The notes below the pieces were generated by a model that saw only the letters and a program-made list of their open reading frames with translations, did no database searches and was not told the origin of the DNA. A stretch of DNA of 64,000 bases. Origin: Occultella gossypii (lineage in GTDB: Bacteria > Actinomycetota > Actinomycetes > Actinomycetales > Beutenbergiaceae). Positions 48,501 to 57,166 of this stretch are shown here, piece after piece. The stretch spans positions 434,001 through 498,000 of the forward strand of contig NZ_JAGSHT010000010.1 of NCBI RefSeq assembly GCF_019947135.1, in the 5' to 3' direction. Made by a program: the position numbers and the translations under genes. Numbering within the stretch: the stretch's first letter is position 1; each line of letters begins with the position of its first letter.

Positions 48501-50171
48501 ATGTCTGCCACGCTCCAGGTGATCGGGTTCGGTGCTGCCCACGGCGCCCGCGAACTGTTCACCGATCTCACGTTCACGATCGCACCAGGGGACGTCTGGG
48601 GTCTCGTCGGGGCGAACGGGGCCGGGAAATCGACCCTGCTGGCCGCGCTCGCGGCGCGCTCGGAAGACCCTGCGAGTAGCGGCGGGGCGGAGCTGACCGG
48701 GCGCACCGTGCTCGCTCCCCCGCAGGCGACCGTCGGCCACCTCGTCCAGGAACCCGAGCGACTGGCCGGGGAGGACATCCTGGCGTTCCTGCGTCGGCGT
48801 ACCGGCGTGGACCGGGCCGGCGTGGCGATGGACGCGGCGGCTCACGCCATGGCCGACAACCCCGACGACGGCGCAAGGGCCGACGCCTATAGCCTCGCCC
48901 TGGAGCGGTGGTTGGGTCTGGGCGGGGCCGACCTGGATGAGCGAGTACCCAGCGTGGCCGCCGACATCGGCCTGAAGGTCGCGCTCGACGCGCAGATGAC
49001 GTCACTCTCGGGCGGCGAGGCGGCCCGGGTGGGCCTCGCGGCGCTGCTGCTGCAGCGTTACGACGTGCTCCTGCTGGACGAGCCGACGAACGACCTCGAC
49101 CTGGCCGGCCTCGACCGACTGGAGCAGTTCGTGCGTGGCTCGCGAGCGCCCATGGTGATCGTCTCCCACGACCGCGAGTTCCTCGCCCGGACGGTCACCG
49201 GGATCGTCGAACTGGACCTGGCCCAGCGTCAGGTGAACGTCTTCGACGGCAGCTATGACGCCTACCTGGCCGAGCGTGAGGTGGCCCGGGCACGGGCACG
49301 CGAGGCGTACGAGGAGTACGCGGACACCCTCGGCTCGCTCAAGTCCCGGGCGCAGACGCAGAAGACCTGGGTGGACAAGGGCGTGCGGAACGCCCGCAAG
49401 AAGGCCAAGGACGGCGACAAGCACATCATCAACGCGGCGGTCGCCCGGTCGGAGAAGCAGGCCGCGAAGGTCAGCCAGTCCGAGCGTGCGATCGAACGCC
49501 TCGAGGTGGTCGAGGAGCCACGCAAGGAGTGGCAGCTGCAGATGTCCATCGCCACGGCGTCCCGGTCCGGGTCCGTGGTGGCCACACTCGATGCGGCGGT
49601 GGTCCGCCGTGGCGACTTCACGCTGGGTCCGGTGACCGCGCAGGTCGACGCCGGGGACCGGATCGTCATCACCGGGGCGAACGGGTCCGGCAAGACCACG
49701 CTGCTCGGCCTGCTGCTCGGGCGGATCGCGCCCGACTCGGGGCGGGCGGCCCTGGGCTCCGGGGTCGAGATCGGTGAGGTGGACCAGGCCAGGGCCCTGT
49801 TCGACGAGCCCGATTCGGTGCCGGTGCTGTTCGGTCGGCTGGTCCCGGACTGGGCCGAGGCGGACGTGCGCACCCTGTTGGCGAAGTTCGGACTCGGCGG
49901 GGAGCACGTGCGCCGCCCGGCGGCGTCCCTCTCCCCTGGCGAACGCACCCGCGCCGCGCTCGCCCTGCTACAGGCCCGCGGCGTGAATCTCCTGGTCCTG
50001 GACGAACCGACGAACCACCTGGACCTGCCCGCCATCGAGCAGCTCGAACAGGCCGTGGAGTCGTTCGCGGGAACCGTGCTGCTGGTCACCCACGACCGTC
50101 GGATGCTTGCCGAGGTGCGGGCCACCCGGCGCTGGCAGCTGGACGCCGGGCGACTCACCGAACTCGACTGA
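48501..50171 (+). CDS. ABC-F family ATPase
   Basis: A 556-residue soluble protein with two ABC ATPase domains and no membrane part. Domain 1 has Walker A GANGAGKST (37-45), signature LSGGEAARV and Walker B LLLDEPTNDLD. Domain 2 has GANGSGKTT, LSPGERTRA and LVLDEPTNHLD. The charged interdomain linker (REVARARAREAYEEYADTLG to KEWQLQM) is the ribosome-contacting P-site tRNA-interaction motif of the family. Members act on ribosomes in translation control or antibiotic protection. TACCCT (48488-48493) ends seven bases before the ATG, suggesting a leaderless message. Confidence 0.92.
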   Translation: MSATLQVIGFGAAHGARELFTDLTFTIAPGDVWGLVGANGAGKSTLLAALAARSEDPASSGGAELTGRTVLAPPQATVGHLVQEPERLAGEDILAFLRRRTGVDRAGVAMDAAAHAMADNPDDGARADAYSLALERWLGLGGADLDERVPSVAADIGLKVALDAQMTSLSGGEAARVGLAALLLQRYDVLLLDEPTNDLDLAGLDRLEQFVRGSRAPMVIVSHDREFLARTVTGIVELDLAQRQVNVFDGSYDAYLAEREVARARAREAYEEYADTLGSLKSRAQTQKTWVDKGVRNARKKAKDGDKHIINAAVARSEKQAAKVSQSERAIERLEVVEEPRKEWQLQMSIATASRSGSVVATLDAAVVRRGDFTLGPVTAQVDAGDRIVITGANGSGKTTLLGLLLGRIAPDSGRAALGSGVEIGEVDQARALFDEPDSVPVLFGRLVPDWAEADVRTLLAKFGLGGEHVRRPAASLSPGERTRAALALLQARGVNLLVLDEPTNHLDLPAIEQLEQAVESFAGTVLLVTHDRRMLAEVRATRRWQLDAGRLTELD

Positions 50172-50188
50172 CCTGCCAAGATCGTGCC

Positions 50189-52705
50189 GTGGCAGACATC
50201 GACACCCTGGCAGCCGTCGCACTGAACGAGCAGGGTCGGCGGGTGCTGGCCGAGGCCAGCGCGTACCTGGCACAGGTGGGACCGGAGCAGTTCGGCGAGA
50301 GCTACCCGGACCTGGCCGACGACTTCTCCGACGAAGCGCCGGCCCCGATCACGCTGCTGCTGGGGGTGGGCCAGGCGCCGTACCCGGTGACGATCGGCTG
50401 GTGCGACTGGTCGGGTGAGGACGATCCGGGGCAGGTCCGCCGCTTCGTCGACACGGCGTGCGGCAATCTCGGGCTGACTCCCCCGGCCTGGGACTCCGGC
50501 ACCGAGGACCGGGTGATCACTGAACTCGGGGCAGGTGTCAAGGCCGGGCAGTATGTGCCCGCGCTGCTGGTCGATGTCGACATCCAGCTGCGGGCGGCTG
50601 GGCTGCGCCTGCTCCTGATCGACACCGACTCGGACACCTATCAGTTCGTGCCGGTGACCACCGAGGCCTTCCGTGCCCTCGAGGGCGCTCAGGGTGCCGG
50701 ATTCACCCTCACCGGGGTCGGCTCGCTGACCGCGCCGGCCTCGACGCAGCCGCCCCACCCGCCGCAGGAGTCCGCGCCGGGCAACCCCGATCTCTACGCC
50801 CGGGACGCCCGGGGACCGGTCTGTGCCGTGGCGGTCGAGCTGGACGGGAAGGTGATGGGCTACCTCTTCCACGGCCTCGATGGCGAAGAGAACAAGGGCG
50901 GACTGCTCTGGTCCGCCACCGATCGGGCGCACCACGCGAACCGGAACCTCGGGCCCTGGACCGGCCGGATCAAGGAACTGCGGGCGGCAGGCATCGCGCC
51001 GGCGCAGGGTGTGGCCTCGCTGCTCGGTGTCGAGGACCCGGCCGGCGCCGGCCGCGTCGGCGCGCAGTTGCAACGGTACGAGAGCACCACCGTCCTGGAC
51101 CGCTTCCTCAACCCGGGCACCTACCAGCGGCTCGAGAACGAGCGGCGTGCGGCCGAGCAGCGTGCGCGCGACCTGAGCGGCTACGGGCCACTCGCCCGAC
51201 CGGTGATCGATGCGACGCTGCGCGGCGAGATCCGGATCACCGAAGCCTGGGCCGCACAGATCCACGAACTCGACACCGAACTGCGCCAGCACCCTGCGGC
51301 CCAGACCCTCGACGCCGTCGCTGTCACGAGCACCGCGGCCATCGACCGGAACGCTCGGATCGGCAGCCGGGTCCGGGAACCGAGCTACCTGCGCACCTAT
51401 CGCCGGACACCGGACCTCGACCTGACCGGGGCCGAGGTCGTGGTGGAGCTGACAATCCCGGCGGGGACGGCCGCGCTGACCGTCGCGGCCGGCCCCTTCG
51501 ATCCCGCCGAGGTCCTGCTGCTCGACCGGGGCACGATCTGGGAGGTCGAGAGCGTGTCCTCCGGTCCCGAGCCGCTGCGGGTCCGGGCGCACCTGGCCGG
51601 ACGCGAGCCGGATCAGCTCCTGGTGGGCCGGTTCCTGGGCGCGCAGCGCGTGCTTCGGGACCCCAGGGCCGATGAGGCCTACTTCGACGATCTGGTCGTC
51701 CACCAGGCGGTGGCCTGCCAGTCCGACGACCGCCGCCTGCGGAGGCCCGACGACGAGTGGCGCGACGTCAAGCACCTGGGCGTCGCCGCCGGGGACGCGA
51801 TGAAGCACCGCTGGGCCAGGTTCAGTGCGCTGTACTCGCAGGGAGCCTCCCCGGCGGTCCTGCGCGAGGAGTTCGACGCGATCCTGCGAGCGGCCGAACG
51901 AGCCGATCGACTGGCCCGCCAGACGCTTCCTCCGGAGACGCTCAAGGCCCGGTACCAGGTCGGCAGGAACAAGGACTTCTACCGGCAGTGGCTCTGGCTG
52001 GTCACCCTTGGCCTGACGTTCGACGTCGACGATCACACCTTCGACCGGGTGGTCGCGGCTGTGGAACTGGGCTGGGGCGACAGACTGTTGGACCGGCTCA
52101 TCGCCACCCGCCGGCCACAGCACCCGATCGGTGCGGAACTCGCCTTTCCCCGGATCGTCGGGCCGCTGGACCAGGCGATCGCCACCCGGGATCTCGCGAA
52201 GGCACGCAAGCAGGTGGCCGGCTACCTGTCGAAGTGGTACCCGGCCTGGAAGGGCACCTGGGGCTGGGGTGGGCACGACCTCATCCCGAAGCGTCACTAC
52301 TGGGGGTACTGGGCGTTCGAGGTGCCGGGCCTGGTGGCTGCGCTCGGTCTGGACGAGGCGACCCTGCGCGACGACGAGTACTACCCGGGCGCGCTCCTGG
52401 CGGCTGGCGAGCCGGAGCCCGTGACTCGGTCCGACCCGACGCCATCGGCAGGACCCTCTCGGGCCTCGGTCACAGCTGCCCCCGTATCGGCCGACCTCGG
52501 CGACGTCTGGGCCGCGCCCGCGTCGCGGCCGCCCGGACTCTACGCGCACTACCTCGGCGCCGAGTATCAGTTCACACCCGCCGCGCACGGCCGCGGGACG
52601 TTGCGCACCGCCGGCCCACCGCCCGGTCCAGGGTGGCGACCTGACGGGTGGACCTGGGTGCTGGAGGTCGACATCCACGAGGTGGAGTTGTTCATGGTCC
52701 AGTGA
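50189..52705 (+). CDS. Multidomain protein with ADP-ribosyltransferase-like region and PoNi-type (DUF1910/DUF1911) immunity domain
   Basis: An 838-residue cytosolic protein without signal peptide. Residues 1-180 and 195-330 are not recognised. Residues 331-457 resemble ADP-ribosyltransferase exoenzymes: an initial helix, VVVELTIPAGTAALTVAAGP, and the third motif PAEVLLLDRGTIWEV (Glu441). The STS position reads YLRTYRR and the expected early Tyr-Arg-Gly is missing, so activity is doubtful. Residues 490-740 match PoNi immunity proteins: a helical part with ALYSQGASPAVLREEF, then KWYPAWKGTW, RHYWGYWAFEVPGLVAALGL and YYPGALL. A 100-residue tail ends GWTWVLEVDIHEVELFMVQ. It follows the ABC-F gene by 17 bp. 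A role in toxin neutralisation is inference. Confidence 0.7.
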   Translation: MADIDTLAAVALNEQGRRVLAEASAYLAQVGPEQFGESYPDLADDFSDEAPAPITLLLGVGQAPYPVTIGWCDWSGEDDPGQVRRFVDTACGNLGLTPPAWDSGTEDRVITELGAGVKAGQYVPALLVDVDIQLRAAGLRLLLIDTDSDTYQFVPVTTEAFRALEGAQGAGFTLTGVGSLTAPASTQPPHPPQESAPGNPDLYARDARGPVCAVAVELDGKVMGYLFHGLDGEENKGGLLWSATDRAHHANRNLGPWTGRIKELRAAGIAPAQGVASLLGVEDPAGAGRVGAQLQRYESTTVLDRFLNPGTYQRLENERRAAEQRARDLSGYGPLARPVIDATLRGEIRITEAWAAQIHELDTELRQHPAAQTLDAVAVTSTAAIDRNARIGSRVREPSYLRTYRRTPDLDLTGAEVVVELTIPAGTAALTVAAGPFDPAEVLLLDRGTIWEVESVSSGPEPLRVRAHLAGREPDQLLVGRFLGAQRVLRDPRADEAYFDDLVVHQAVACQSDDRRLRRPDDEWRDVKHLGVAAGDAMKHRWARFSALYSQGASPAVLREEFDAILRAAERADRLARQTLPPETLKARYQVGRNKDFYRQWLWLVTLGLTFDVDDHTFDRVVAAVELGWGDRLLDRLIATRRPQHPIGAELAFPRIVGPLDQAIATRDLAKARKQVAGYLSKWYPAWKGTWGWGGHDLIPKRHYWGYWAFEVPGLVAALGLDEATLRDDEYYPGALLAAGEPEPVTRSDPTPSAGPSRASVTAAPVSADLGDVWAAPASRPPGLYAHYLGAEYQFTPAAHGRGTLRTAGPPPGPGWRPDGWTWVLEVDIHEVELFMVQ

Positions 52706-52744
52706 CGCCCGAGGCGGTGCGACCGCTTCCCGCGGACGCTGCGC

Positions 52745-54043
52745 TCAGTCGGCGGCCGGGACGGAAGCCGGTCGATGGGGCGGCAGCCAACGACGGGCAA
52801 GCACCGCCGTCGCCAGGCTCGGCACCGTCAGCAGGGCAAGGACCGTCACGATCGACCACCAGGTCGACCCGAGGGCCACGAACGCGAAGACCGCCAGTGA
52901 GAACACCTCGGCCCCGAGGCCGCTCACCGAGGTCACGGTGGCCCGTGCTGCCCCGGAGATGCTCTCCTGCAGGCGGGCCTCCCCGATGAGGAACGCGTTG
53001 TTGACCGCCCCGTACCCGAGCGCGATCGCCACGAACCCGGCCGGACCCCCGGCCAGGGCGCCGACACCGATGAGGACGGCTCCGGTGCCGTACAGCCACG
53101 CGATCCGGCGCTGGCTCCACCCGGTGGTCCGGCCGGCGAGCGCGGTGCCCAGCGCCTGCCCGGCCACGATGACCGCGAGCAGCACGGGGATCCGGTCCGC
53201 GGCGAAGCCGTGTTCGGCGAGCAGCAGCGGGAAGTACTCGTCGTAAGCGGTCAGGCCAAGCATGGCTGCGGCGATCACCGCGACCCGGCGTACCCGCGGA
53301 ACTCGGACGGCCTCGCCGAGCCCGGACCTGAGCATCGCCAGGTACTCGGCCAGTGCCTTGGTGCCCGACGGCGGTTGCTGGGTCTCGCGCTCGGGCTCGC
53401 CCGGGCGGTGGTCATCGGGGGCGGCCGACGCGTGGTCGCCCGTCGGTGCCGGGGCCGCCGCCCGGGACGGGGGTAGCGCCGCTGCGACGGCGGTGTGCAC
53501 GAGCGCCATCGCGACACTCACCGCCCCCACCAGGGCGTACCCGCCAAGGCTGACGAGGAGCCCGGCGGCCGCCATCGCGGCGAGCGTGGCGAGCAGCGCC
53601 GCGGTCTGCGCGCGACCCTTGATCGCGGCGTAGCGATGGGCGGCGCCGGTGGCGTTCAGGTGGTCGTACAGCAACGCCTCGAAGGTGCCGGACATCAGCG
53701 CAGACGAGACGCCCCAGCAGACGAAACCGATCAGGTAGCCCGCATACGCGGGCCAGGCCAGCCACAGGCCGAACGCGACCGCGTAGAGCAGTCCGCTCAG
53801 CACCAGCAGGCGTCGTCGATCGACCGTGTCCGCCCAGGCACCCGAGGGCACCTCGGCCACGAACGACGTCAGCGACCACACCACGAACAAGGACGAGATC
53901 TGCGCGGCCGAGAGTCCGCCGTCGGACATCGCGAGGGCGTAGACGGCGTAGAACGGGATGGCCTCCCGGGTGGCCAGGAAGGCGACCGCCCGGACCGTCA
54001 GGGTGCGGACGGTGAGTTACGGCTGCGCGGCGGGGTATCGCAT
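52745..54043 (-). pseudogene. MFS transporter gene with an in-frame stop at codon 9
   Basis: From the ATG at 54043 the frame reads MRYPAAQP, a TAA stop (54017-54019), then LTVRTLTVRAVAFLATREA, which is the first membrane helix of an MFS protein. Without the stop the product would be about 432 residues. The open frame from the internal ATG at 53929 gives 394 residues (MSDGGLSAAQISSLFVVWSL) that lack helix 1. Family features are EVPSGAWADTVDRRRLLV (loop 2-3 motif) and two helix bundles joined by a Pro/Glu-rich loop. TACGGT (54050-54055) ends six bases before 54043, supporting that start. The gene is either inactivated, started at a non-standard codon, or miscalled at one base. Confidence 0.75.
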
Positions 54044-54087
54044 CGATTCACCGTACCGGGCGAGCGCCGCCCGTGGAAGGGGATTTC

Positions 54088-54210
54088 TCAGGTGCGCGGG
54101 CAGGTGCACCGCTGGTCGTCGGGCACCCCGTTCAGCGCCTCGTCGACGTGGTCACCGCACCCGGCCCAGGTGGTCTTGTTGCAGTTGGCACAGGAAACGG
54201 GATAGCACAT
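54088..54210 (-). CDS. 40-residue Cys-rich (zinc-ribbon-like) small protein
   Basis: The ATG at 54210 has GGAG eight bases upstream and encodes 40 residues. The sequence has Cys at 2, 7, 10, 18, 35 and 37 (CANC, then GCGDHVDEAL, then CTC), which suggests binding of one or two metal ions. Similar very short CxxC...GCGxHVD...RCxC proteins are common in actinobacteria with no known function (family recollection, not searched). It lies between the two MFS genes. Confidence 0.75.
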   Translation of the reverse strand: MCYPVSCANCNKTTWAGCGDHVDEALNGVPDDQRCTCPRT

Positions 54211-54249
54211 CGGTTGAACTCCTGATCGGGGACGGGATCCGGAGCGATC

Positions 54250-55533
54250 CTACGCCGCCAGCCCGGGCAGTTCGTCGGGCCCGGTCGGCTCGGGCGTGGG
54301 GTCCGGGGCCTCGTCCGCGGTCTCCCCCGCCGCTGCAGGGGTCTGGGTCCGCCCGATCAGGAGCACCGCGGCGCAGCCGAGCAGCACCACGCCGGCGGCG
54401 ACCATGACCAGTCGGTAGTCCACCACGGTGATGAGCGCGGCACCGGCTGCGATCGAGGCCAGCTGCGGCAACGACATCGCCAGGTTCGTCGCGGCTGCGG
54501 TGCGGCCCTGCAGCCGGGGCGGGGTGAGCCGCTGCCGGGTGGTGATGAGCGCGACGACCAGCCACGGCACGCTGATCCCGGAGATGGCGATCGCCACCAC
54601 GGCCACCGGGAGCAGCGGGATCGGCAGCAGATCCGCGGCCAGGCCGAAGGCCGCCACGCCGAGCCCGAGCAGGGCGACGCCCACGGTGCGCGCGGGCCCG
54701 AGCCGGCGCAACGCCGTCGCCGAGGTCAACCCGCCCACGATCGCAGCCGCACCCTGGATGCTCATCAACACCCCGAAGAACGCGGCCTCCATACCCAGGC
54801 CCTTCTCGACCACCTCGAACAGGGCACTCTCGAACACGCCCAGCACACCGAACGCGATGGCCGTGACGATCACGATCCGAGCGAGCAGCGGGACGCTCGC
54901 AACGTGCCGGAACCCGCCCGCCGCCTCGGTCCAGAACCCGGCCCGCTCCTCGGCCGATTCCGGCGCGGACTCGACGACGTGCACGGTGAGCAGTGCGAGT
55001 GCGGTCAGAACCAGGATCGCGGCAACGCCCAGCCCGAGCGCACCGCCGCCCCACAGCACGTACAGGCCTGCGCCGATCGCCGGGGTGACGATCCGTAGCC
55101 CCTGATCAATCGTGGACAGCAGCGCGTTCGCGTTGTCCAGGTGCTCGTCCGGAAGCAGGTCGCGCAGCAACCCGGACTGGGCCGAGCCGTTCAGGATCCC
55201 GAGCGCCCCGTACGCGAACGCGACGACGTAGATGATCCAGAGGTCCGACGCGCCGTCGACGAGCACGAGGGAGGCGGCCACCACGGCGGCGGCGAGATTG
55301 GCCACGATCAGCAGCGACCGCCGTCGGGCCCGGTCGGCGAGCAGCCCGAGCAGAGGCGCGGTGAGAGCCGGGAGACCGAGGGCGAGGAACACCAGTCCGG
55401 CCGCGCCGGAACTTCCGGAGAGGTCCTTCGCCCAGATCGCAAGCGTGAGGAAGAGCGCACTGTCGGCGAGGTTGCCGATGGTCCAGGCCCCGAGGAGCCG
55501 GCGGAACGTGGCGATGCGTAGGACGTCCTTCAT
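54250..55533 (-). CDS. MFS transporter (drug-efflux type)
   Basis: A 427-residue inner-membrane transporter with about twelve hydrophobic segments. The loop 2-3 motif reads GLLADRARRRSLLIVANL, and FAYGALGILNGSAQSGLLRD and PDEHLDNANALLSTIDQGLR are typical of MFS_3/MacA-like efflux pumps. The C-terminus is a Pro/Glu-rich tail. Its ATG overlaps the stop of the ArsR gene by four bases (55530-55533), so the regulator and pump form a coupled operon. The substrate is unknown but likely the effector of that regulator. Confidence 0.92.
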   Translation of the reverse strand: MKDVLRIATFRRLLGAWTIGNLADSALFLTLAIWAKDLSGSSGAAGLVFLALGLPALTAPLLGLLADRARRRSLLIVANLAAAVVAASLVLVDGASDLWIIYVVAFAYGALGILNGSAQSGLLRDLLPDEHLDNANALLSTIDQGLRIVTPAIGAGLYVLWGGGALGLGVAAILVLTALALLTVHVVESAPESAEERAGFWTEAAGGFRHVASVPLLARIVIVTAIAFGVLGVFESALFEVVEKGLGMEAAFFGVLMSIQGAAAIVGGLTSATALRRLGPARTVGVALLGLGVAAFGLAADLLPIPLLPVAVVAIAISGISVPWLVVALITTRQRLTPPRLQGRTAAATNLAMSLPQLASIAAGAALITVVDYRLVMVAAGVVLLGCAAVLLIGRTQTPAAAGETADEAPDPTPEPTGPDELPGLAA

Positions 55534-56114
55534 GACTGGGCTCCGTCGGCTGTCTCGGACTGCTGCCCGGGCTCGGGCACCAGGTAGCTCGTGGCGAACA
55601 CCCGGACCAGGGCGCCGTCCTCGGGGCGCGTCTCGGGGTTCTTCCAGCGGGGCACGTGGCGCATGATGATCTCGCCGATCTCGTCACCGATCGCCCGGGC
55701 CTCCTCGGGCGTCACGTAGAGGGTGGCGCCGGACTGGAAGAGGTTGCCCTGCCAGCGTTCGGGCGGCGGGACGTGCTGCGCGGCCCTGACCCGGGTGGTC
55801 TCCCACTCCAGGAACGTCGCCCCGAGGGCCCGCACCGCGGCGGTGGACTCCTCATCGGGCCCGTAGTCGTCCCAGCTCTGCTCAATGTCGACCACCCGCC
55901 ACGGACGGTCCCGGCCGGTGTGCCCGGGCACGCGTTCGATATAGCCGAACTCGGCCAGGGTGCGCAGGTGGAAGGAGCAGTTCGACGGCGTCGAGTCGGT
56001 GAGCGCGGCGAGCTCCGTCGCGGTCGCCTCGCCCTCGATGGCGAGCCGCTCGAGCAGCGCGAAGCGCAACGGGTGCGCCAGTGCGCGCATGGCTCGGGGG
56101 TCCTCGATCTTCAT
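55530..56114 (-). CDS. ArsR-type (HTH_20) transcriptional regulator
   Basis: A 194-residue winged-helix regulator. The DNA-binding part reads MRALAHPLRFALLERLAIEG, TATELAALTDSTPSNCSFHL and RTLAEFGYIERVPG. The C-terminal domain carries LYVTPEEARAIGDEIGEI and a degenerate tail. The ATG at 56114 starts seven bases after TAGAGT, so the message is probably leaderless; an ATG at 56150 lies within the promoter and is rejected. It is followed by and coupled to the MFS pump. The palindrome in its own promoter spacer indicates autoregulation. Confidence 0.9.
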   Translation of the reverse strand: MKIEDPRAMRALAHPLRFALLERLAIEGEATATELAALTDSTPSNCSFHLRTLAEFGYIERVPGHTGRDRPWRVVDIEQSWDDYGPDEESTAAVRALGATFLEWETTRVRAAQHVPPPERWQGNLFQSGATLYVTPEEARAIGDEIGEIIMRHVPRWKNPETRPEDGALVRVFATSYLVPEPGQQSETADGAQS

Positions 56115-56121
56115 GTCGACG

Positions 56122-56150
56122 ACTCTAGACTTGAAAGACTTCTTTCGCAA
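56122..56150 (-). promoter_or_regulatory. Predicted leaderless promoter of the ArsR-MFS operon
   Basis: On the minus strand TTGCGA (56145-56150) and TAGAGT (56122-56127) are 17 bases apart, ending seven bases before the ATG at 56114. Confidence 0.65.
56133..56146. promoter_or_regulatory. ArsR-type operator
   Basis: GAAAGACTTCTTTC: six-base arms around CT, in the promoter spacer. A further TTCTTTC copy is at 56154-56160, 14 bp on. Confidence 0.6.
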
Positions 56151-56169
56151 GAGTTCTTTCAGATGAGAT

Positions 56170-57069
56170 TCAACGCCTCCCGAGCACCACGGCGAGGAAG
56201 TCCTCGATCGCCGCCGGCGGGCGCCATCCTCGGCGCCAGATCGCGTGCAGGGTCCGGGTCAGGTCCACGCCCGTCACCGGGACCGAGACGAGGCGCCCGT
56301 CCCGCAGCTCCGCGGCCACGGCGAGCTCGCTGATCACCGCGGGGTAGGCACCTGAGGCGACCACAACCTTGACGGCGGCGTTGGAGTCGAGCTCGACGCC
56401 GGGTTCGAGTTCGCGACCGAGGGCCCAGCCGAGAGCGTCCCTGGTGCCGGACCCCGCCTCGCGCGAGGCCAGGCGCAGCTCGGCCAGTTCCTCGGCGCCC
56501 ACCGGCCGGCGCCGCCGCGTCAGCGGGTGGCCGGGTGCGACCACCAGCAGGAGCCGGTCGGCACCGACCCGGCGCCGAACCAGGTCGGTCGGCACCGTCG
56601 GACCCTCCACGAATCCGAGGTCGATCTCCCTCCCTCGGAGCGCGGCGATCACGTCGCGGGAGTTCGCGACCCGCAGGCGCACCCGCGCCTCGGGGTCCAG
56701 CGCCCGGAACCGCGCCAGCCAGATCGGCACCAGGTACTCGGCGACGGTCTGGCTGGCCGCGATCGCCACGTCACCCTCGCTCTCGGCGGCCAGTGCCCGG
56801 GCCCCGGTGACGAGCACACCCGCGGCCTCGACGACGGCGCGGGCCCAGCCCGTCACCATCCGCCCATGCTCGGTGAGTTCGGCACCGCGGCTGCGCCGGT
56901 CCAGGAGCTCCAGGCCGAGGCGGCGCTCGAGCTGCTTGATCCGGTTGCTGGCCGAGGGCTGCGAGATCTGCTCGACGCGGGCCGCGGCGGAGATGCTGCC
57001 GTGGTCGGCGACCAGCACCAGCAGCCGCAGTGCGTCGAGGCTGAGGTCAGTAGGCACCGTGGTGGGCAT
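56170..57069 (-). CDS. LysR-family transcriptional regulator (CysL/YeiE-like)
   Basis: A 299-residue regulator. The N-terminal winged helix is SLDALRLLVLVADHGSISAA then QISQPSASNRIKQLERRLGL. A periplasmic-binding-like effector domain follows (VAIAASQTVAEYLVPIWLAR, VAPGHPLTRRRRPV, LASREAGSGTRDALG), with the Ser/Gly-rich pattern of anion-binding members such as CysL and YeiE. GGAGGAGGG precedes the ATG at 57069. It is divergent from a YeiH-type transporter, the same pairing as yeiE-yeiH in enterobacteria. Confidence 0.93.
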   Translation of the reverse strand: MPTTVPTDLSLDALRLLVLVADHGSISAAARVEQISQPSASNRIKQLERRLGLELLDRRSRGAELTEHGRMVTGWARAVVEAAGVLVTGARALAAESEGDVAIAASQTVAEYLVPIWLARFRALDPEARVRLRVANSRDVIAALRGREIDLGFVEGPTVPTDLVRRRVGADRLLLVVAPGHPLTRRRRPVGAEELAELRLASREAGSGTRDALGWALGRELEPGVELDSNAAVKVVVASGAYPAVISELAVAAELRDGRLVSVPVTGVDLTRTLHAIWRRGWRPPAAIEDFLAVVLGRR

Positions 57070-57092
57070 GGCCCTCCTCCCTGTCGTCTTGT

Positions 57093-57111
57093 CCATAGCC
57101 TATGCCTATGG
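57093..57111. promoter_or_regulatory. LysR-type operator in the divergent promoter
   Basis: CCATAG-N7-CTATGG, with a further overlapping CATAGCCTATG palindrome. It is AT-rich and lies between the regulator start (57069) and the transporter start (57167), the normal location of a LysR box. Confidence 0.6.
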
Positions 57112-57166
57112 ATATCTCGTGAACTGGTAGGTACCGCTCGGTCGCCGGTGGCGTCACGCTGGATCT

